Shown here: positions 1 to 8,477 of the stretch, in pieces
Numbering within the stretch: position 1 is the stretch's first letter
How the letters are laid out: every line of letters begins with the position of its first letter
From: Nostocoides sp.
GTDB lineage: Bacteria; Actinomycetota; Actinomycetes; Actinomycetales; Dermatophilaceae
Assembly (NCBI GenBank): GCA_016702415.1
Contig: JADJEA010000029.1
Span: 62,001-126,000 of the forward strand
Length of the DNA: 64,000 nucleotides
Reading direction: 5' to 3'
The notes under the pieces: model-generated
The model's input: only the letters and a program-made list of their open reading frames with translations
The model's database searches: none
What the model was told of the DNA's origin: nothing
Translations under genes and position numbers: made by a program

Positions 1-941
1 GGGTCCACGTTGTAGTGCTTCGCCGCGAGCGAGGTCGTGAGCACGGCCATGAACGACACCACGAGCATGGTCGTCGGCAGCCCCCACGCCTGGCCCCGGC
101 GCTGCGCCGCCTGATTCTCGGCGAAGCGGGTGAAGTCGGGCATATTGAGCGATAGCGTCGACCAGAAAGCGATATTGGCCATGAGGCTGGGCGGGAACGC
201 CTTGATCCAGAAGTCATGTCCCCACCCGAGCGAGGACGGGTGCGTCAGGACCGGCCCGAGATTGCCCTTGGTCTGGAAGAGCAGGATGACGATCAGCACG
301 GCGACCGAGCCGATGACGGTCGGGGCGGCGAACATCTGGAACCGGCGCAGCGAGTCGAAGCCCCGGATGATGATGGCCAGTTGCGCCACGACGCAGAACA
401 GGTAGCACAAGAGCGTCGTCCACGGGAGCTCACCGAACACCCCGAGGCTGACCTTCGAGGCACCCGTCCAGGACGAGCCGATCATCGCCCCGAGGGCGAG
501 ATTGAGAGCCAGACCACCGAACCACGTCTGTATGCCGAACCACCCGCACGCGACCAGACCGCGCATGACCGCCGGGAGATTGGCACCGCGGACGCCGTAT
601 GCCGCGCGCGCGAACACCGGGAAACTGATGCCGTGCTTGGCGCCCGCGTGGGAGTTCAACAGCATGGGGATCAGGACGATCAGGTTGGCCAAGACGATCG
701 TGAACAACGCCTGGATCCAGTTCATCCCCAAGGCGATCAGGGAGGCAGCCAGGGTCCAGGTCGCCGCGTTCATACACATGGCGACCCAGAGGGTGAGGTA
801 CGCACGCTCGTTCCACGTGCGATGCGCCGGGTGGATCGGACGAAGGTCGCGGTTGTACAGCGCCGGTGCAACCTCGTGCCCGTGGGCATCCAGGTCGATG
901 GCGCGTCCGGCCCTCGTCGTCGCGGACGGGGATTCGGTCAT
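1..941 (-). CDS. NCS1-family nucleobase/allantoin permease (3' end beyond window)
   Basis: Cytoplasmic-membrane symporter that most likely imports uracil, allantoin or a hydantoin-like compound. The first about 313 residues are visible. They begin with a hydrophilic N-terminus (a conserved NRDLRP-type segment) followed by at least seven hydrophobic helices. The NCS1 signature NMPDFTRFA with downstream GQAWGLP is present, and the HGISFPVFARAAYG segment matches helix 3 of Mhp1-like proteins. The ATG at 939-941 follows 28 bases after preA, so it is the last visible gene of the pyrimidine operon. The coding frame has no stop before base 1. Substrate is inferred from the neighbours: uracil is most likely. 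Confidence 0.9.
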   Translation of the reverse strand, partial: MTESPSATTRAGRAIDLDAHGHEVAPALYNRDLRPIHPAHRTWNERAYLTLWVAMCMNAATWTLAASLIALGMNWIQALFTIVLANLIVLIPMLLNSHAGAKHGISFPVFARAAYGVRGANLPAVMRGLVACGWFGIQTWFGGLALNLALGAMIGSSWTGASKVSLGVFGELPWTTLLCYLFCVVAQLAIIIRGFDSLRRFQMFAAPTVIGSVAVLIVILLFQTKGNLGPVLTHPSSLGWGHDFWIKAFPPSLMANIAFWSTLSLNMPDFTRFAENQAAQRRGQAWGLPTTMLVVSFMAVLTTSLAAKHYNVD

Positions 942-969
942 ACCAGGGTTTCCGTTCTCGAGTGCCGTA

Positions 970-2349
970 TCAGTGGATGTCGATTCCGACGGTAGAGCGG
1001 TAGGCCGACATAGCGTCCCAATCGGTCGTCACGGCCGGACTCTCGGCCTGGAGCTGATCCCAGGTCACGGGCTGACGACCGCTGTCCACGGTGACCATGG
1101 TGATGCAGCCGTCCACGGGACAGACATTGGCGCACAGTGCACATCCGACGCAATCAGACTCGCGGACGACGGGTTTGGGCCGCGAGTCCGCGACCGCCTT
1201 GCCGTTGGCGTTGCGGTCGAAGCCGGGTTGGACGACCTGGCCCGCGGTGTCCACCAGATCGATGCATTGGTGCGCGGTGTCCTCGCACGCGTTGTAGCAG
1301 AGATTGCACGAGATGCACGCGTTCGTGTCGATGCGAGCAACCGCCTGGTAGGACAGGTCGAGTTGACCGAAGGTGCTCACCCCGGAGAGCGCGCGCCCAC
1401 GGAAATCCTCGATCGTGGCGAACCCCTTGTCGTCCATCCAGTTCGACAGGCCGTCGACGAGGTCGTCGATGATCCGGAAGCCGTAGTGCATGGCACCGGT
1501 GCAGATCTGGACCGAGCTGGCTCCGAGGAGGAAGAACTCGGCGGCGTCGGTCCAGGTGACGATTCCGCCGATTGCGCTGATCGGAACCCCCGAGGCGACC
1601 GTGTCGGGGTCGGTCATCAGTTCCGACAGCATGTGGAGGGCGATCGGCTTGACGGCGGGGCCGGCATACCCCCCGTGGGTTCCCCGACCACCGATGGTGG
1701 GACTGATCGAGAAGGTGTCCAGATCCACCTTGGTGATGCTGTTGATCGTGTTGATCAGGCTCAGGGCATCGGCGCCGCCAGCCAGGGCCGCCCGGGCGGA
1801 GGCCTTGATGTCGGTGACATTGGGGGTCAGCTTCACGATGACGGGGATCGACGCCACCGAGGTGGCCCACTCGGTGTTGAGTTGGCACATCTCGGGGACT
1901 TGTCCGACCGCCGCCCCCATGCCACGTTCCGACATGCCTTGGGGGCAGCCGTAGTTGAGCTCGATCCCGTCGGCGCCGGTGTCCTCGATCTGCCGGATGA
2001 TCGTTTCCCAGGCCCGTGGATCGGCATCCACCATGGCCGAGACGATGACCGCCCGGTCCGGCCAGTTGCGTTTGACCTCGGCGATCTCGCGCAGGTTGAC
2101 CTCCAGCGGCCGGTCGGAGATCAGCTCGACGTTGTTGATGGCGAGCATTCGTTTGCCGTCGATGGTCAGGCTGCCGTACCGGTTGGAGATGTTGAGGACC
2201 GGTGGGCCGAGCGTCTTCCAGACGGCACCGCCCCAACCGGCCTCGAAGGCCTTGTTGACCTGATAGCCGGAGTTGGTGGGTGGGGCGGACGCGAGCCAGA
2301 ACGGGTTGGGCGAGGTGACCCCGCAGAAGGTGGACGTCAGGTCAGCCAT
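970..2349 (-). CDS. preA: NAD-dependent dihydropyrimidine dehydrogenase subunit PreA
   Basis: Reduces uracil or thymine to the 5,6-dihydro form, together with PreT, as the first step of the reductive pyrimidine pathway. It is 459 residues with an FMN-binding TIM barrel first; the catalytic Cys135 sits in LNYGCPQGMSERGMG. Two C-terminal 4Fe-4S motifs follow, with cysteines near 345/348/351/355 and 400/403/406/410. The ATG at 2347-2349 overlaps the end of preT by 8 bases, which fixes the start; a longer in-frame extension upstream lies inside preT and is rejected. Dihydropyrimidinase and beta-ureidopropionase, needed to finish ring opening, are not in the window and may lie left of it. Confidence 0.93.
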   Translation of the reverse strand: MADLTSTFCGVTSPNPFWLASAPPTNSGYQVNKAFEAGWGGAVWKTLGPPVLNISNRYGSLTIDGKRMLAINNVELISDRPLEVNLREIAEVKRNWPDRAVIVSAMVDADPRAWETIIRQIEDTGADGIELNYGCPQGMSERGMGAAVGQVPEMCQLNTEWATSVASIPVIVKLTPNVTDIKASARAALAGGADALSLINTINSITKVDLDTFSISPTIGGRGTHGGYAGPAVKPIALHMLSELMTDPDTVASGVPISAIGGIVTWTDAAEFFLLGASSVQICTGAMHYGFRIIDDLVDGLSNWMDDKGFATIEDFRGRALSGVSTFGQLDLSYQAVARIDTNACISCNLCYNACEDTAHQCIDLVDTAGQVVQPGFDRNANGKAVADSRPKPVVRESDCVGCALCANVCPVDGCITMVTVDSGRQPVTWDQLQAESPAVTTDWDAMSAYRSTVGIDIH

Positions 2350-3703
2350 GGTGACCTCCGGGTTCGGGGGTGTCGGACGGGTTGACGGACAGGAAGTAGG
2401 CGTCGATGGAGTCGGCCGCCTTCTTGCCGTCCTCGACGGCCATGACGGTGCTGGCCGCCCCATGGTCGCGGATGGCGTCGCCGCCGGCCCAGACCCGCTC
2501 CCGGCTCGCACGCAGGTGCGGGTCGACAGCGATATAGGTGCCGGCGAGGTCGAGCCCGAAGGCCGAGTCCGGCCCGTAGCCCTCCTGGCCGATGGCCCGG
2601 ACGACGAGGTCGCACGGGATGAGGCGATCCGACCCGTCCACGGGGACGGGCCGGCGCCGGCCGGAAGCGTCGGGCTCGCCGAGCGTCATCGCCGTGCACC
2701 GCAAGCCGGCCACCCGCCCGTCCTCGGTCACGACCTCGACGGGTTGGGTCAGAAAGGCGAAGTCGATGCCCTCGCGGAGCGCGAACTCGTATTCGTGGTG
2801 GTATGCCGGCATCTCGGCGGCCGTGCGGCGGTAGACGATCGTCACCTCGCCACCCCGGCGGCGGGCGATGGTCGCGGCGTCGATGGCGGTGTTGCCGGCG
2901 CCGATGACGACGACGCGACGGGCCTGCACGTCGTCGGGGTCGGGCTGGTTCAGCTTCGCCTGGGCGATGTAGTCAAGCCCGTCCCGGATGTGCTCGGCAC
3001 CGCCGACGGGCATCGCGGGGACCGCCCCGAGCCCGGTGGCCAGGAAGACCGCATCGAACCGGGTCAGCGCGTCGGCGAGGGCCGGCTCGTCGGCGAGCGC
3101 CGTCGAGGTGTGGATTTCCACGCCGAGGCGTTCGATCATGGCGACCTCACCGAGGGCAACCTCGATCGGCTCGCGCAGCGGGATGATCCCGTAGGTGGAC
3201 AGGCCACCGGCGAGGGGACTGCGTTCCCAGACGGTCACGGCATACCCCCTCTTGGCGAGTTCACCGGCGGCGCTCAGGCCGGCCGGGCCGGACCCGACGA
3301 CCAGGACGCTGCGCCCATTGGCCGCACCGCGCTGGTAAGGGTCGGGGGTGACCGATGCGAGGTGGTCGGTCGCATGCCGCTGGAGCCGCCCGATCGCGAT
3401 CGGCTTGTCCGTGGCCCGGAGGACGCAGGCCCCCTGACACAACTCCTCGACCGGACAGACCCGGGCGCAGGTCGCACCGAGGAGGTTGCTGTCGAGGATC
3501 GTCATACCGGCGCCGCGGACATTGCCGGTGGAGATCTTGCGGATGAAGCCGGGGATGTCGATGTGGGTCGGGCAGGCATGCATGCACGGGGCATCGAAGC
3601 AATAGAGGCAGCGTTCGGCCTCCATCACGGCCTCGTGGGACTGGTAGGGCGGAAGGTGTTCTGCCAGTTGATGACTCGTGTCCGAGCCGATGGTGTCGGT
3701 CAT
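2342..3703 (-). CDS. preT: NAD(P)-dependent oxidoreductase subunit PreT
   Basis: Flavoprotein partner of PreA that passes electrons from NAD(P)H to the pyrimidine-reducing subunit; it belongs to the GltD-like family. Four N-terminal cysteines (about 32, 35, 40, 44, in ERCLYCFDAPC) and a second group (CARVCPVEELCQGAC) bind FeS clusters. Two Rossmann motifs follow: VLVVGSGPAGLSAAGEL for FAD and VVVIGAGNTAIDAA for NAD(P). Two in-frame ATGs lie six bases apart. The second (3701-3703) is chosen because an AAAGGGG Shine-Dalgarno ends six bases before it, while it abuts the first ATG at 3709. The end overlaps preA by 8 bases, so the two are translationally coupled. Confidence 0.92.
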   Translation of the reverse strand: MTDTIGSDTSHQLAEHLPPYQSHEAVMEAERCLYCFDAPCMHACPTHIDIPGFIRKISTGNVRGAGMTILDSNLLGATCARVCPVEELCQGACVLRATDKPIAIGRLQRHATDHLASVTPDPYQRGAANGRSVLVVGSGPAGLSAAGELAKRGYAVTVWERSPLAGGLSTYGIIPLREPIEVALGEVAMIERLGVEIHTSTALADEPALADALTRFDAVFLATGLGAVPAMPVGGAEHIRDGLDYIAQAKLNQPDPDDVQARRVVVIGAGNTAIDAATIARRRGGEVTIVYRRTAAEMPAYHHEYEFALREGIDFAFLTQPVEVVTEDGRVAGLRCTAMTLGEPDASGRRRPVPVDGSDRLIPCDLVVRAIGQEGYGPDSAFGLDLAGTYIAVDPHLRASRERVWAGGDAIRDHGAASTVMAVEDGKKAADSIDAYFLSVNPSDTPEPGGHHG

Positions 3704-3772
3704 TTTCATCCCCTTTCCGGGTCGTCGTCGGCGATGGTGAGCGGCCGTGGTGGTGACGTCGTGGCCGGCGGT

Positions 3773-5167
3773 TCAGTGGGTGCCCGTGTAGTAGCCGTCG
3801 GCCACCGAGAGCGCCCCGTCGAGGGCGTCCAGGCCCTCACGGATCTCCTCGGGCGTGGCGGTCAGCGGCGGGACGACGTGGGTGCGGTTGAAATGGGTCA
3901 TCGGCCACAGTCCCCGCTCTTTGCAGGCGGCGGCCACGGCGGCCATGGGGGCATTGGCCTCGCCGGACGCGTTGAACGGCACGAGGGGCTCGCGCGTGGC
4001 TCGGTCCTTGACGAGCTCGACGGCCCAGAAGACCCCGAGCCCGCGGACCTCACCCCCGCTGGGATGCCGCTCGGCGAGGTCGGCGAGGCCGGGTCCGATG
4101 ACGTCCGCGCCGAGGGCGGCGGCATGCTCGACGATCCGGTCCTCTTTCATCAAGGTGATCGCCGCGACCGCCGCACCGCAAGCCAGGGGATGGCCGGAGT
4201 ATGTCAGTCCGCCCGGGTAGGCGCGTCGACCGAAGGTCTCGCGGATGGCCCGCGACATGATCACCCCACCGAGCGGGACGTAACCGGAGTTGACCCCCTT
4301 GGCGAAGGTGATCAGGTCGGGTGTGACGCCGAAGTGGTCGACGGCGAACCATGTCCCGGTGCGGCCGAACCCGGCCATCACCTCGTCGGCGATGAGCAGG
4401 ATCCCATGCTCGTCGCAGATCGCCCGCACGCCCTCGAGATAGCCGGGCGGAGGGATGAGGATGCCATTGGTCCCGACGATCGTCTCGAGGATGATGGCCG
4501 CGACGGTTTGCGGGCCTTCGACCATCAGGGTGTCTCTCAGGTGCGCCAAGGCCCGCTCGGTTTCCTCCTGCGGGGTCGTGGCATGGAAGGCGGACCGATA
4601 GAGGTAGGGCCCCCAGAAGTGGACGATGCCCGGCTCGGCCGGCTCGGAGCCCCACCGGCGGGGATCGCCGGTCAGGGCGATTGCGGCGTGGGTGGCGCCG
4701 TGATAGCTGCGGTACATCGCCAAGACCTTGGTGCGACCGGTGTGGAGCTTGGCCATCCGGATGGCGTTCTCGTTGGCCTCGGCCCCGCCATTGGTGAAGA
4801 AGACGTGATCCATGCCGTCGGGGGCAACGTCCGCGATGAGTTTGGCGGCCAGCCCTCGTGACGCCTCGGCGAAACCGGGGGCGAGCGTGCACATGCGGCG
4901 CGCCTGCTCGGCGATCGCCTCGATCATCCTGGGGTGCTGGTGGCCGACGTTGAGATACACGAGTTGGCTGGCGAAGTCGAGATAGCGATTGCCGTCGGTA
5001 TCCCAGAAGTAGCTGCCCTCGGCGCGCGCGATGGGCAGCGGCGCGATCAGATCCTGCGCCGACCAGGAGTGAAAGACGTGGGCGCGGTCGTTGGCGGCCA
5101 CCTCCTCGGGGGACAGGGCGGCGAGCCCGGCGAGCAGGTCGGTGGTTGCGGTGGTTACGTTCGTCAT
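3773..5167 (-). CDS. Class III PLP aminotransferase, probably beta-alanine:pyruvate type
   Basis: Transfers the amino group of an omega-amino acid to a keto acid. In this cluster the likely substrate is beta-alanine (or 3-aminoisobutyrate from thymine), giving malonate (or methylmalonate) semialdehyde. It is 464 residues with the typical class III layout. The PLP lysine is K290 in LITFAKGVNSG, the GGAEANENAIRMAK loop binds phosphate, and DEVMAGFGRTG is the conserved Asp segment. ATG at 5165-5167 lies 8 bases after the dehydrogenase stop; an upstream frame extension runs into that gene and is rejected. Substrate is inferred from the flanking preTA and semialdehyde dehydrogenase genes. Confidence 0.88.
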   Translation of the reverse strand: MTNVTTATTDLLAGLAALSPEEVAANDRAHVFHSWSAQDLIAPLPIARAEGSYFWDTDGNRYLDFASQLVYLNVGHQHPRMIEAIAEQARRMCTLAPGFAEASRGLAAKLIADVAPDGMDHVFFTNGGAEANENAIRMAKLHTGRTKVLAMYRSYHGATHAAIALTGDPRRWGSEPAEPGIVHFWGPYLYRSAFHATTPQEETERALAHLRDTLMVEGPQTVAAIILETIVGTNGILIPPPGYLEGVRAICDEHGILLIADEVMAGFGRTGTWFAVDHFGVTPDLITFAKGVNSGYVPLGGVIMSRAIRETFGRRAYPGGLTYSGHPLACGAAVAAITLMKEDRIVEHAAALGADVIGPGLADLAERHPSGGEVRGLGVFWAVELVKDRATREPLVPFNASGEANAPMAAVAAACKERGLWPMTHFNRTHVVPPLTATPEEIREGLDALDGALSVADGYYTGTH

Positions 5168-5175
5168 CGCCGGTC

Positions 5176-6666
5176 TCACCGGGTCCGGGGGAAGCCGAGG
5201 TCGATGGCGGAGGTCGAGGGATCGGGCCACCGGGAGGTGACGACCTTCCCTCGGGTGTAGAAGTTGATCCCCTCGGGGCCGTACATATGGGTATCCCCGA
5301 AGAGTGAGGCTTTCCACCCGCCGAACGAGTAGTAGGCCACGGGAACCGGGATGGGGACATTGATCCCGACCATGCCGACCTGGATGTCGAACTGGAACTC
5401 CCGTGCCGCACCGCCGTCTCGGGTGAAGATGGCCACCCCGTTGGCGAAGGGGTTGGCGTTGATCAGCGCCACGGCCTCCTCGTAGGTCGCGACGCGCACG
5501 ACCGACAGGACCGGCCCGAAGATCTCGTCGGTGTAGACGGTCATCTGGGGGGTGACCTGGTCCAGGAGGGTGACGCCGAGGAAGAAGCCATCCTCCGGCG
5601 CATTGTGGTGGCGTCCGTCGACGACGACTCGCGCACCTTCCGACTCCCCCGCGTCGATATACCCCTTGACCTTGTCTCGATGGGCCTGGGTGATCAGCGG
5701 TCCCATATCGGTGCCGGGCTGAGCGCCGTCTCCGACCACGAGGCCCGGTAGGCGGCGGGCGATCGCCTCGACGAGATCGTCCCCGATGGAACCGACGGCG
5801 ACGGCGACGGACAGCGCCATACAGCGCTCTCCGGCGGCACCATAGGCGGCACCGACGAGGGAGTCGGCGGCCATGTCGATGTCGGCGTCGGGGAGGATCA
5901 CCGCGTGGTTCTTGGCTCCGCCGAGTGCCTGGACCCGCTTGCCGTTGGCCGTGCCTCGTTCATAGATGTACTTCGCGATGGGTGTCGACCCCACGAAGCT
6001 GATCGCGGCGATGTCGGGGTGGTCCAGGAGCGCGTCGACGGCGATCTTGTCGCCCTGGACGACGGTGAACACACCGTCGGGCAGGCCCGCGTCCTTCCAC
6101 ATCTGCGCGAGGAAGAGGGAGGCCGAGGGGTCCTTCTCACTCGGCTTGAGGACGAAGGCGTTGCCGCAGGCAATGGCGTTGGCGCACATCCACAACGGCA
6201 CCATGCCGGGGAAGTTGAACGGCGTGATGCCGGCGACGACACCGAGGGGCTGGCGCATGCTGTAGACGTCCACACCGGTGGAGACCTGCTCGGAGTAGCC
6301 CCCCTTGAGCAGGCTCGGCACGCCCGTCGCGAATTCGACATTCTCGAGGCCGCGGGCGATCTCACCCTGCGCGTCCGAAAAGACCTTGCCGTGCTCCGCG
6401 GTCAGGATCGCGGCGAGGTCGTCGCCGCGCGCATGGAGTAGCTCCCGGAACGCGTGGAGGATGCCGGCCCGCTGGGACAGCGATGACCGCCGCCAGGTCC
6501 GCGCGGCCGCCACCGCGGAGGCCACGGCAGCGTCGACCTCGGCGACGGAGGCGAAGTCGACCTCACCGGTGACGACACCGGTTGCCGGATTGAAGACCTG
6601 TCCGCTGCGGCCCGACGTGCCGATTTGTCGTTGTCCGTCAACCCAATGCGGAATTCGCTCGACCAT
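5176..6666 (-). CDS. mmsA: CoA-acylating methylmalonate/malonate-semialdehyde dehydrogenase
   Basis: Oxidises methylmalonate or malonate semialdehyde to propionyl-CoA or acetyl-CoA with NAD+ and CoA, the last step of beta-alanine or thymine breakdown. It has 496 residues, the usual family length. NAD-binding features include ITPFNFPGMVP, VLKPSEKDPSAS and SFVGSTPI, and the catalytic cysteine is C282 in GAAGERCMALS. First gene of the leftward operon; ATG at 6664-6666 is 50 bases from the divergent MocR start, so the two share a promoter region. MmsA/IolA-type assignment is firm; specificity for malonate versus methylmalonate semialdehyde is not decided by sequence. Confidence 0.92.
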   Translation of the reverse strand: MVERIPHWVDGQRQIGTSGRSGQVFNPATGVVTGEVDFASVAEVDAAVASAVAAARTWRRSSLSQRAGILHAFRELLHARGDDLAAILTAEHGKVFSDAQGEIARGLENVEFATGVPSLLKGGYSEQVSTGVDVYSMRQPLGVVAGITPFNFPGMVPLWMCANAIACGNAFVLKPSEKDPSASLFLAQMWKDAGLPDGVFTVVQGDKIAVDALLDHPDIAAISFVGSTPIAKYIYERGTANGKRVQALGGAKNHAVILPDADIDMAADSLVGAAYGAAGERCMALSVAVAVGSIGDDLVEAIARRLPGLVVGDGAQPGTDMGPLITQAHRDKVKGYIDAGESEGARVVVDGRHHNAPEDGFFLGVTLLDQVTPQMTVYTDEIFGPVLSVVRVATYEEAVALINANPFANGVAIFTRDGGAAREFQFDIQVGMVGINVPIPVPVAYYSFGGWKASLFGDTHMYGPEGINFYTRGKVVTSRWPDPSTSAIDLGFPRTR

Positions 6667-6695
6667 GACGAGACACTAGCGATACGAGACTGGGC

Positions 6696-6715
6696 GCACA
6701 ATAGTAGCTTTGTGC
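6696..6715. promoter_or_regulatory. Inverted repeat in the mmsA/MocR divergent promoter
   Basis: GCACAA, eight bases, TTGTGC: a perfect 6-bp inverted repeat centred in the 50-base gap between the two divergent starts, ending one base before the regulator's GTG. Its position suggests an operator through which the MocR protein controls both itself and the catabolic operon. Many characterised MocR sites are direct repeats, so this is only a candidate. Confidence 0.4.
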
Positions 6716-6716
6716 T

Positions 6717-8090
6717 GTGACAAAAACACGCCGGCGCGAGTCCGCGGAAATGGCGGCCATCAGATCCCGGATGGGAGACCCGGGAGCGAAAGGCCTGGCG
6801 ATGGCCGTCGGGGCGGCCATCCGGGACGGGACATTGGCCCCCGGGGTGTCCCTCCCCCCGATCCGGGACGTCGCTGCCGCACTGCAGATCTCACCGAGCA
6901 CGGTGAGTGCGGCCTGGGCCGCCCTCAACCGCGCGGGCATGCTCCTGACCGACGGTCGGCGAGGGACCGCCGTCCGCGATCTGCGTACCCCGGCCGTCAC
7001 GCGCTACCGCCGCGCAATGGATGGTCAGACCGGGCTGCCCCTGGACCTGTCGACCGGCGTGCCGGACTCGGCGCTGCTACCGCATCTGGGAGCGGCCCTC
7101 CTGCGGTGGGACACAGCGGGGACACCGTCGAGCTATCTCGAGGATCCGCTGGTGCCGGAGCTCGACGCCGTCTTGCGGCGCGACTGGCCCTACCGACCAC
7201 GCACCCTCCTCGTGGTCGACGGCGCCCAGGACGCCCTCGACCTGATTGTGCGCACCTACCTCGGTCTGGGCGACACGGTGGCCGTGGAGCATCCCGCATT
7301 CACGCCGCTGGTGGACCTGCTGGAGTCGGTCGGTGTCGGCATCGTTCCCGTGGAACTCGACAGCCACGGACTCATGGTCGCCGCGCTGCAGGCTGCCCTG
7401 GCGGGTGGGGTCAAGGCGGTCTTCCTCCAGCCCCGCGCACAAAATCCGACCGGGGTCACGATGACCCGGCACCGCGCCCGGCAGATCGCCCGATTGATCG
7501 GCGACGCGGGCGTGTTGGCCGTCGAGGACGACAGCCAAGGACTCCTCGCCAACACCCGGCCGCTCAGCGTCGGCGCCTGGATTCCCGACTTCACCGTGCA
7601 CATCCGCGGGTTCAGCAAGTCCCACGGCCCCGACCTGCGCCTGGCCGCCCTCTCGGCACCCGAGCACGTCCTTGACCGCCTGGTCAGCTATCGCGCCCTC
7701 GGGCAGGGCTGGAGCAGCCGCCTGCTGCAACGGATTCTCACCCACCTCCTCACCGACGACGACGCCCGCGCGCAGGTCGACCGGGCCCGTCAGGTGTATG
7801 CCGCACGCCGCGCCGCGCTCGTTGCCGCCCTGGGCGCCCACGGGGTGGTGGTGGGCGGGACGGACGGGATCAACATCTGGGTCCCGGTGCAGGATCAGGC
7901 CACGGCCCTGGTGCTCCTGGCCGGCGAGGGGATCGCCGTCACCCCCGGCCGCGCCTTCACCCTCGAGCCGGGATATCCCGCCCATATCCGGGTCACGGCC
8001 GGGCTGGTCCCGCACTCCGAGGCAGCCGTTGTCGGTGGCGCGATCGCTCGCGCCGCCACGACCACCTTGTGGCGCAACGGGGTCCGCTGA
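6717..8090 (+). CDS. MocR-type regulator (GntR HTH fused to aminotransferase fold)
   Basis: Transcription factor of 457 residues. Residues about 10-80 form a winged GntR helix-turn-helix (AAIRDGTLAPGVSLPPIRDVAAALQ segment region), and about 100-450 form a class I aminotransferase fold used as effector domain, with the PLP lysine in IRGFSKSHGPD. Divergently transcribed from the pyrimidine/beta-alanine operon across 50 bases, so it most likely regulates that operon in response to an amino compound such as beta-alanine with PLP; this is inference from position. The start is GTG at 6717; no clear Shine-Dalgarno precedes it, so translation may be leaderless or nearly so. Confidence 0.87.
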   Translation: MTKTRRRESAEMAAIRSRMGDPGAKGLAMAVGAAIRDGTLAPGVSLPPIRDVAAALQISPSTVSAAWAALNRAGMLLTDGRRGTAVRDLRTPAVTRYRRAMDGQTGLPLDLSTGVPDSALLPHLGAALLRWDTAGTPSSYLEDPLVPELDAVLRRDWPYRPRTLLVVDGAQDALDLIVRTYLGLGDTVAVEHPAFTPLVDLLESVGVGIVPVELDSHGLMVAALQAALAGGVKAVFLQPRAQNPTGVTMTRHRARQIARLIGDAGVLAVEDDSQGLLANTRPLSVGAWIPDFTVHIRGFSKSHGPDLRLAALSAPEHVLDRLVSYRALGQGWSSRLLQRILTHLLTDDDARAQVDRARQVYAARRAALVAALGAHGVVVGGTDGINIWVPVQDQATALVLLAGEGIAVTPGRAFTLEPGYPAHIRVTAGLVPHSEAAVVGGAIARAATTTLWRNGVR

Positions 8091-8142
8091 GCGACTGGGT
8101 GCGATTTCGGCCCCACGGGGGCACTCGGGTACCCTCTGCGAC

Positions 8143-8232
8143 GGAGGATTCGCATAGTGGCCTAGTGCGCACGATTGGAAATCGTGTTGGGGATGAAACC
8201 CCTCGCGGGTTCAAATCCCGCATCCTCCGCCA
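8143..8232 (+). tRNA. tRNA-Ser (anticodon GGA)
   Basis: Seven-base acceptor GGAGGAT pairs with ATCCTCC; anticodon stem CACGA/TCGTG encloses TTGGAAA with anticodon GGA at 8177-8179. A long variable arm, as expected for serine, and a GGTTCAAATCC T-arm follow. CCA is encoded (8230-8232). A possible -10 hexamer TACCCT is at 8130-8135, seven bases before the 5' end. The 245 bases from here to the next gene hold no convincing ORF, only one copy of the dispersed octamer. Confidence 0.95.
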
Positions 8233-8477
8233 CCTCCTCGGCCCGCTGGTCGGGCTCGTTCCATACACGCACGCCCCGGCGCCGAGCGCGCAGGCCGACC
8301 ACCCGACCGTCGGTCCGGGCCGCAAGTCGCGGGTACCGGGTGGCGTCCCGGTGGCGGTCGGGTGGGGCCGTGCGGCATACGGCCCCCGGACTCCGCTCGT
8401 CGCGTTCGGGTGACCGCTGACCGAGCGCCGGGGCCCACCCGTGGCGCGAACGGCGGCGACCCGCCACGATGGGCGGC

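Noticed and set aside
216..2385. + strand frames over the NCS1 and preA genes
   Set aside because: They lie opposite clearly recognisable - strand proteins and have no homologous motif.
2273..4861. An 862-residue + strand frame across preA, preT and the aminotransferase
   Set aside because: Composition (Gly/Asp/Arg-rich, no domain) is typical of the reverse complement of GC-rich coding DNA.
8233..8477. A short + strand gene between tRNA-Ser and prpE
   Set aside because: The frame begins inside the MocR gene and runs across the tRNA; no start signal or conserved content.
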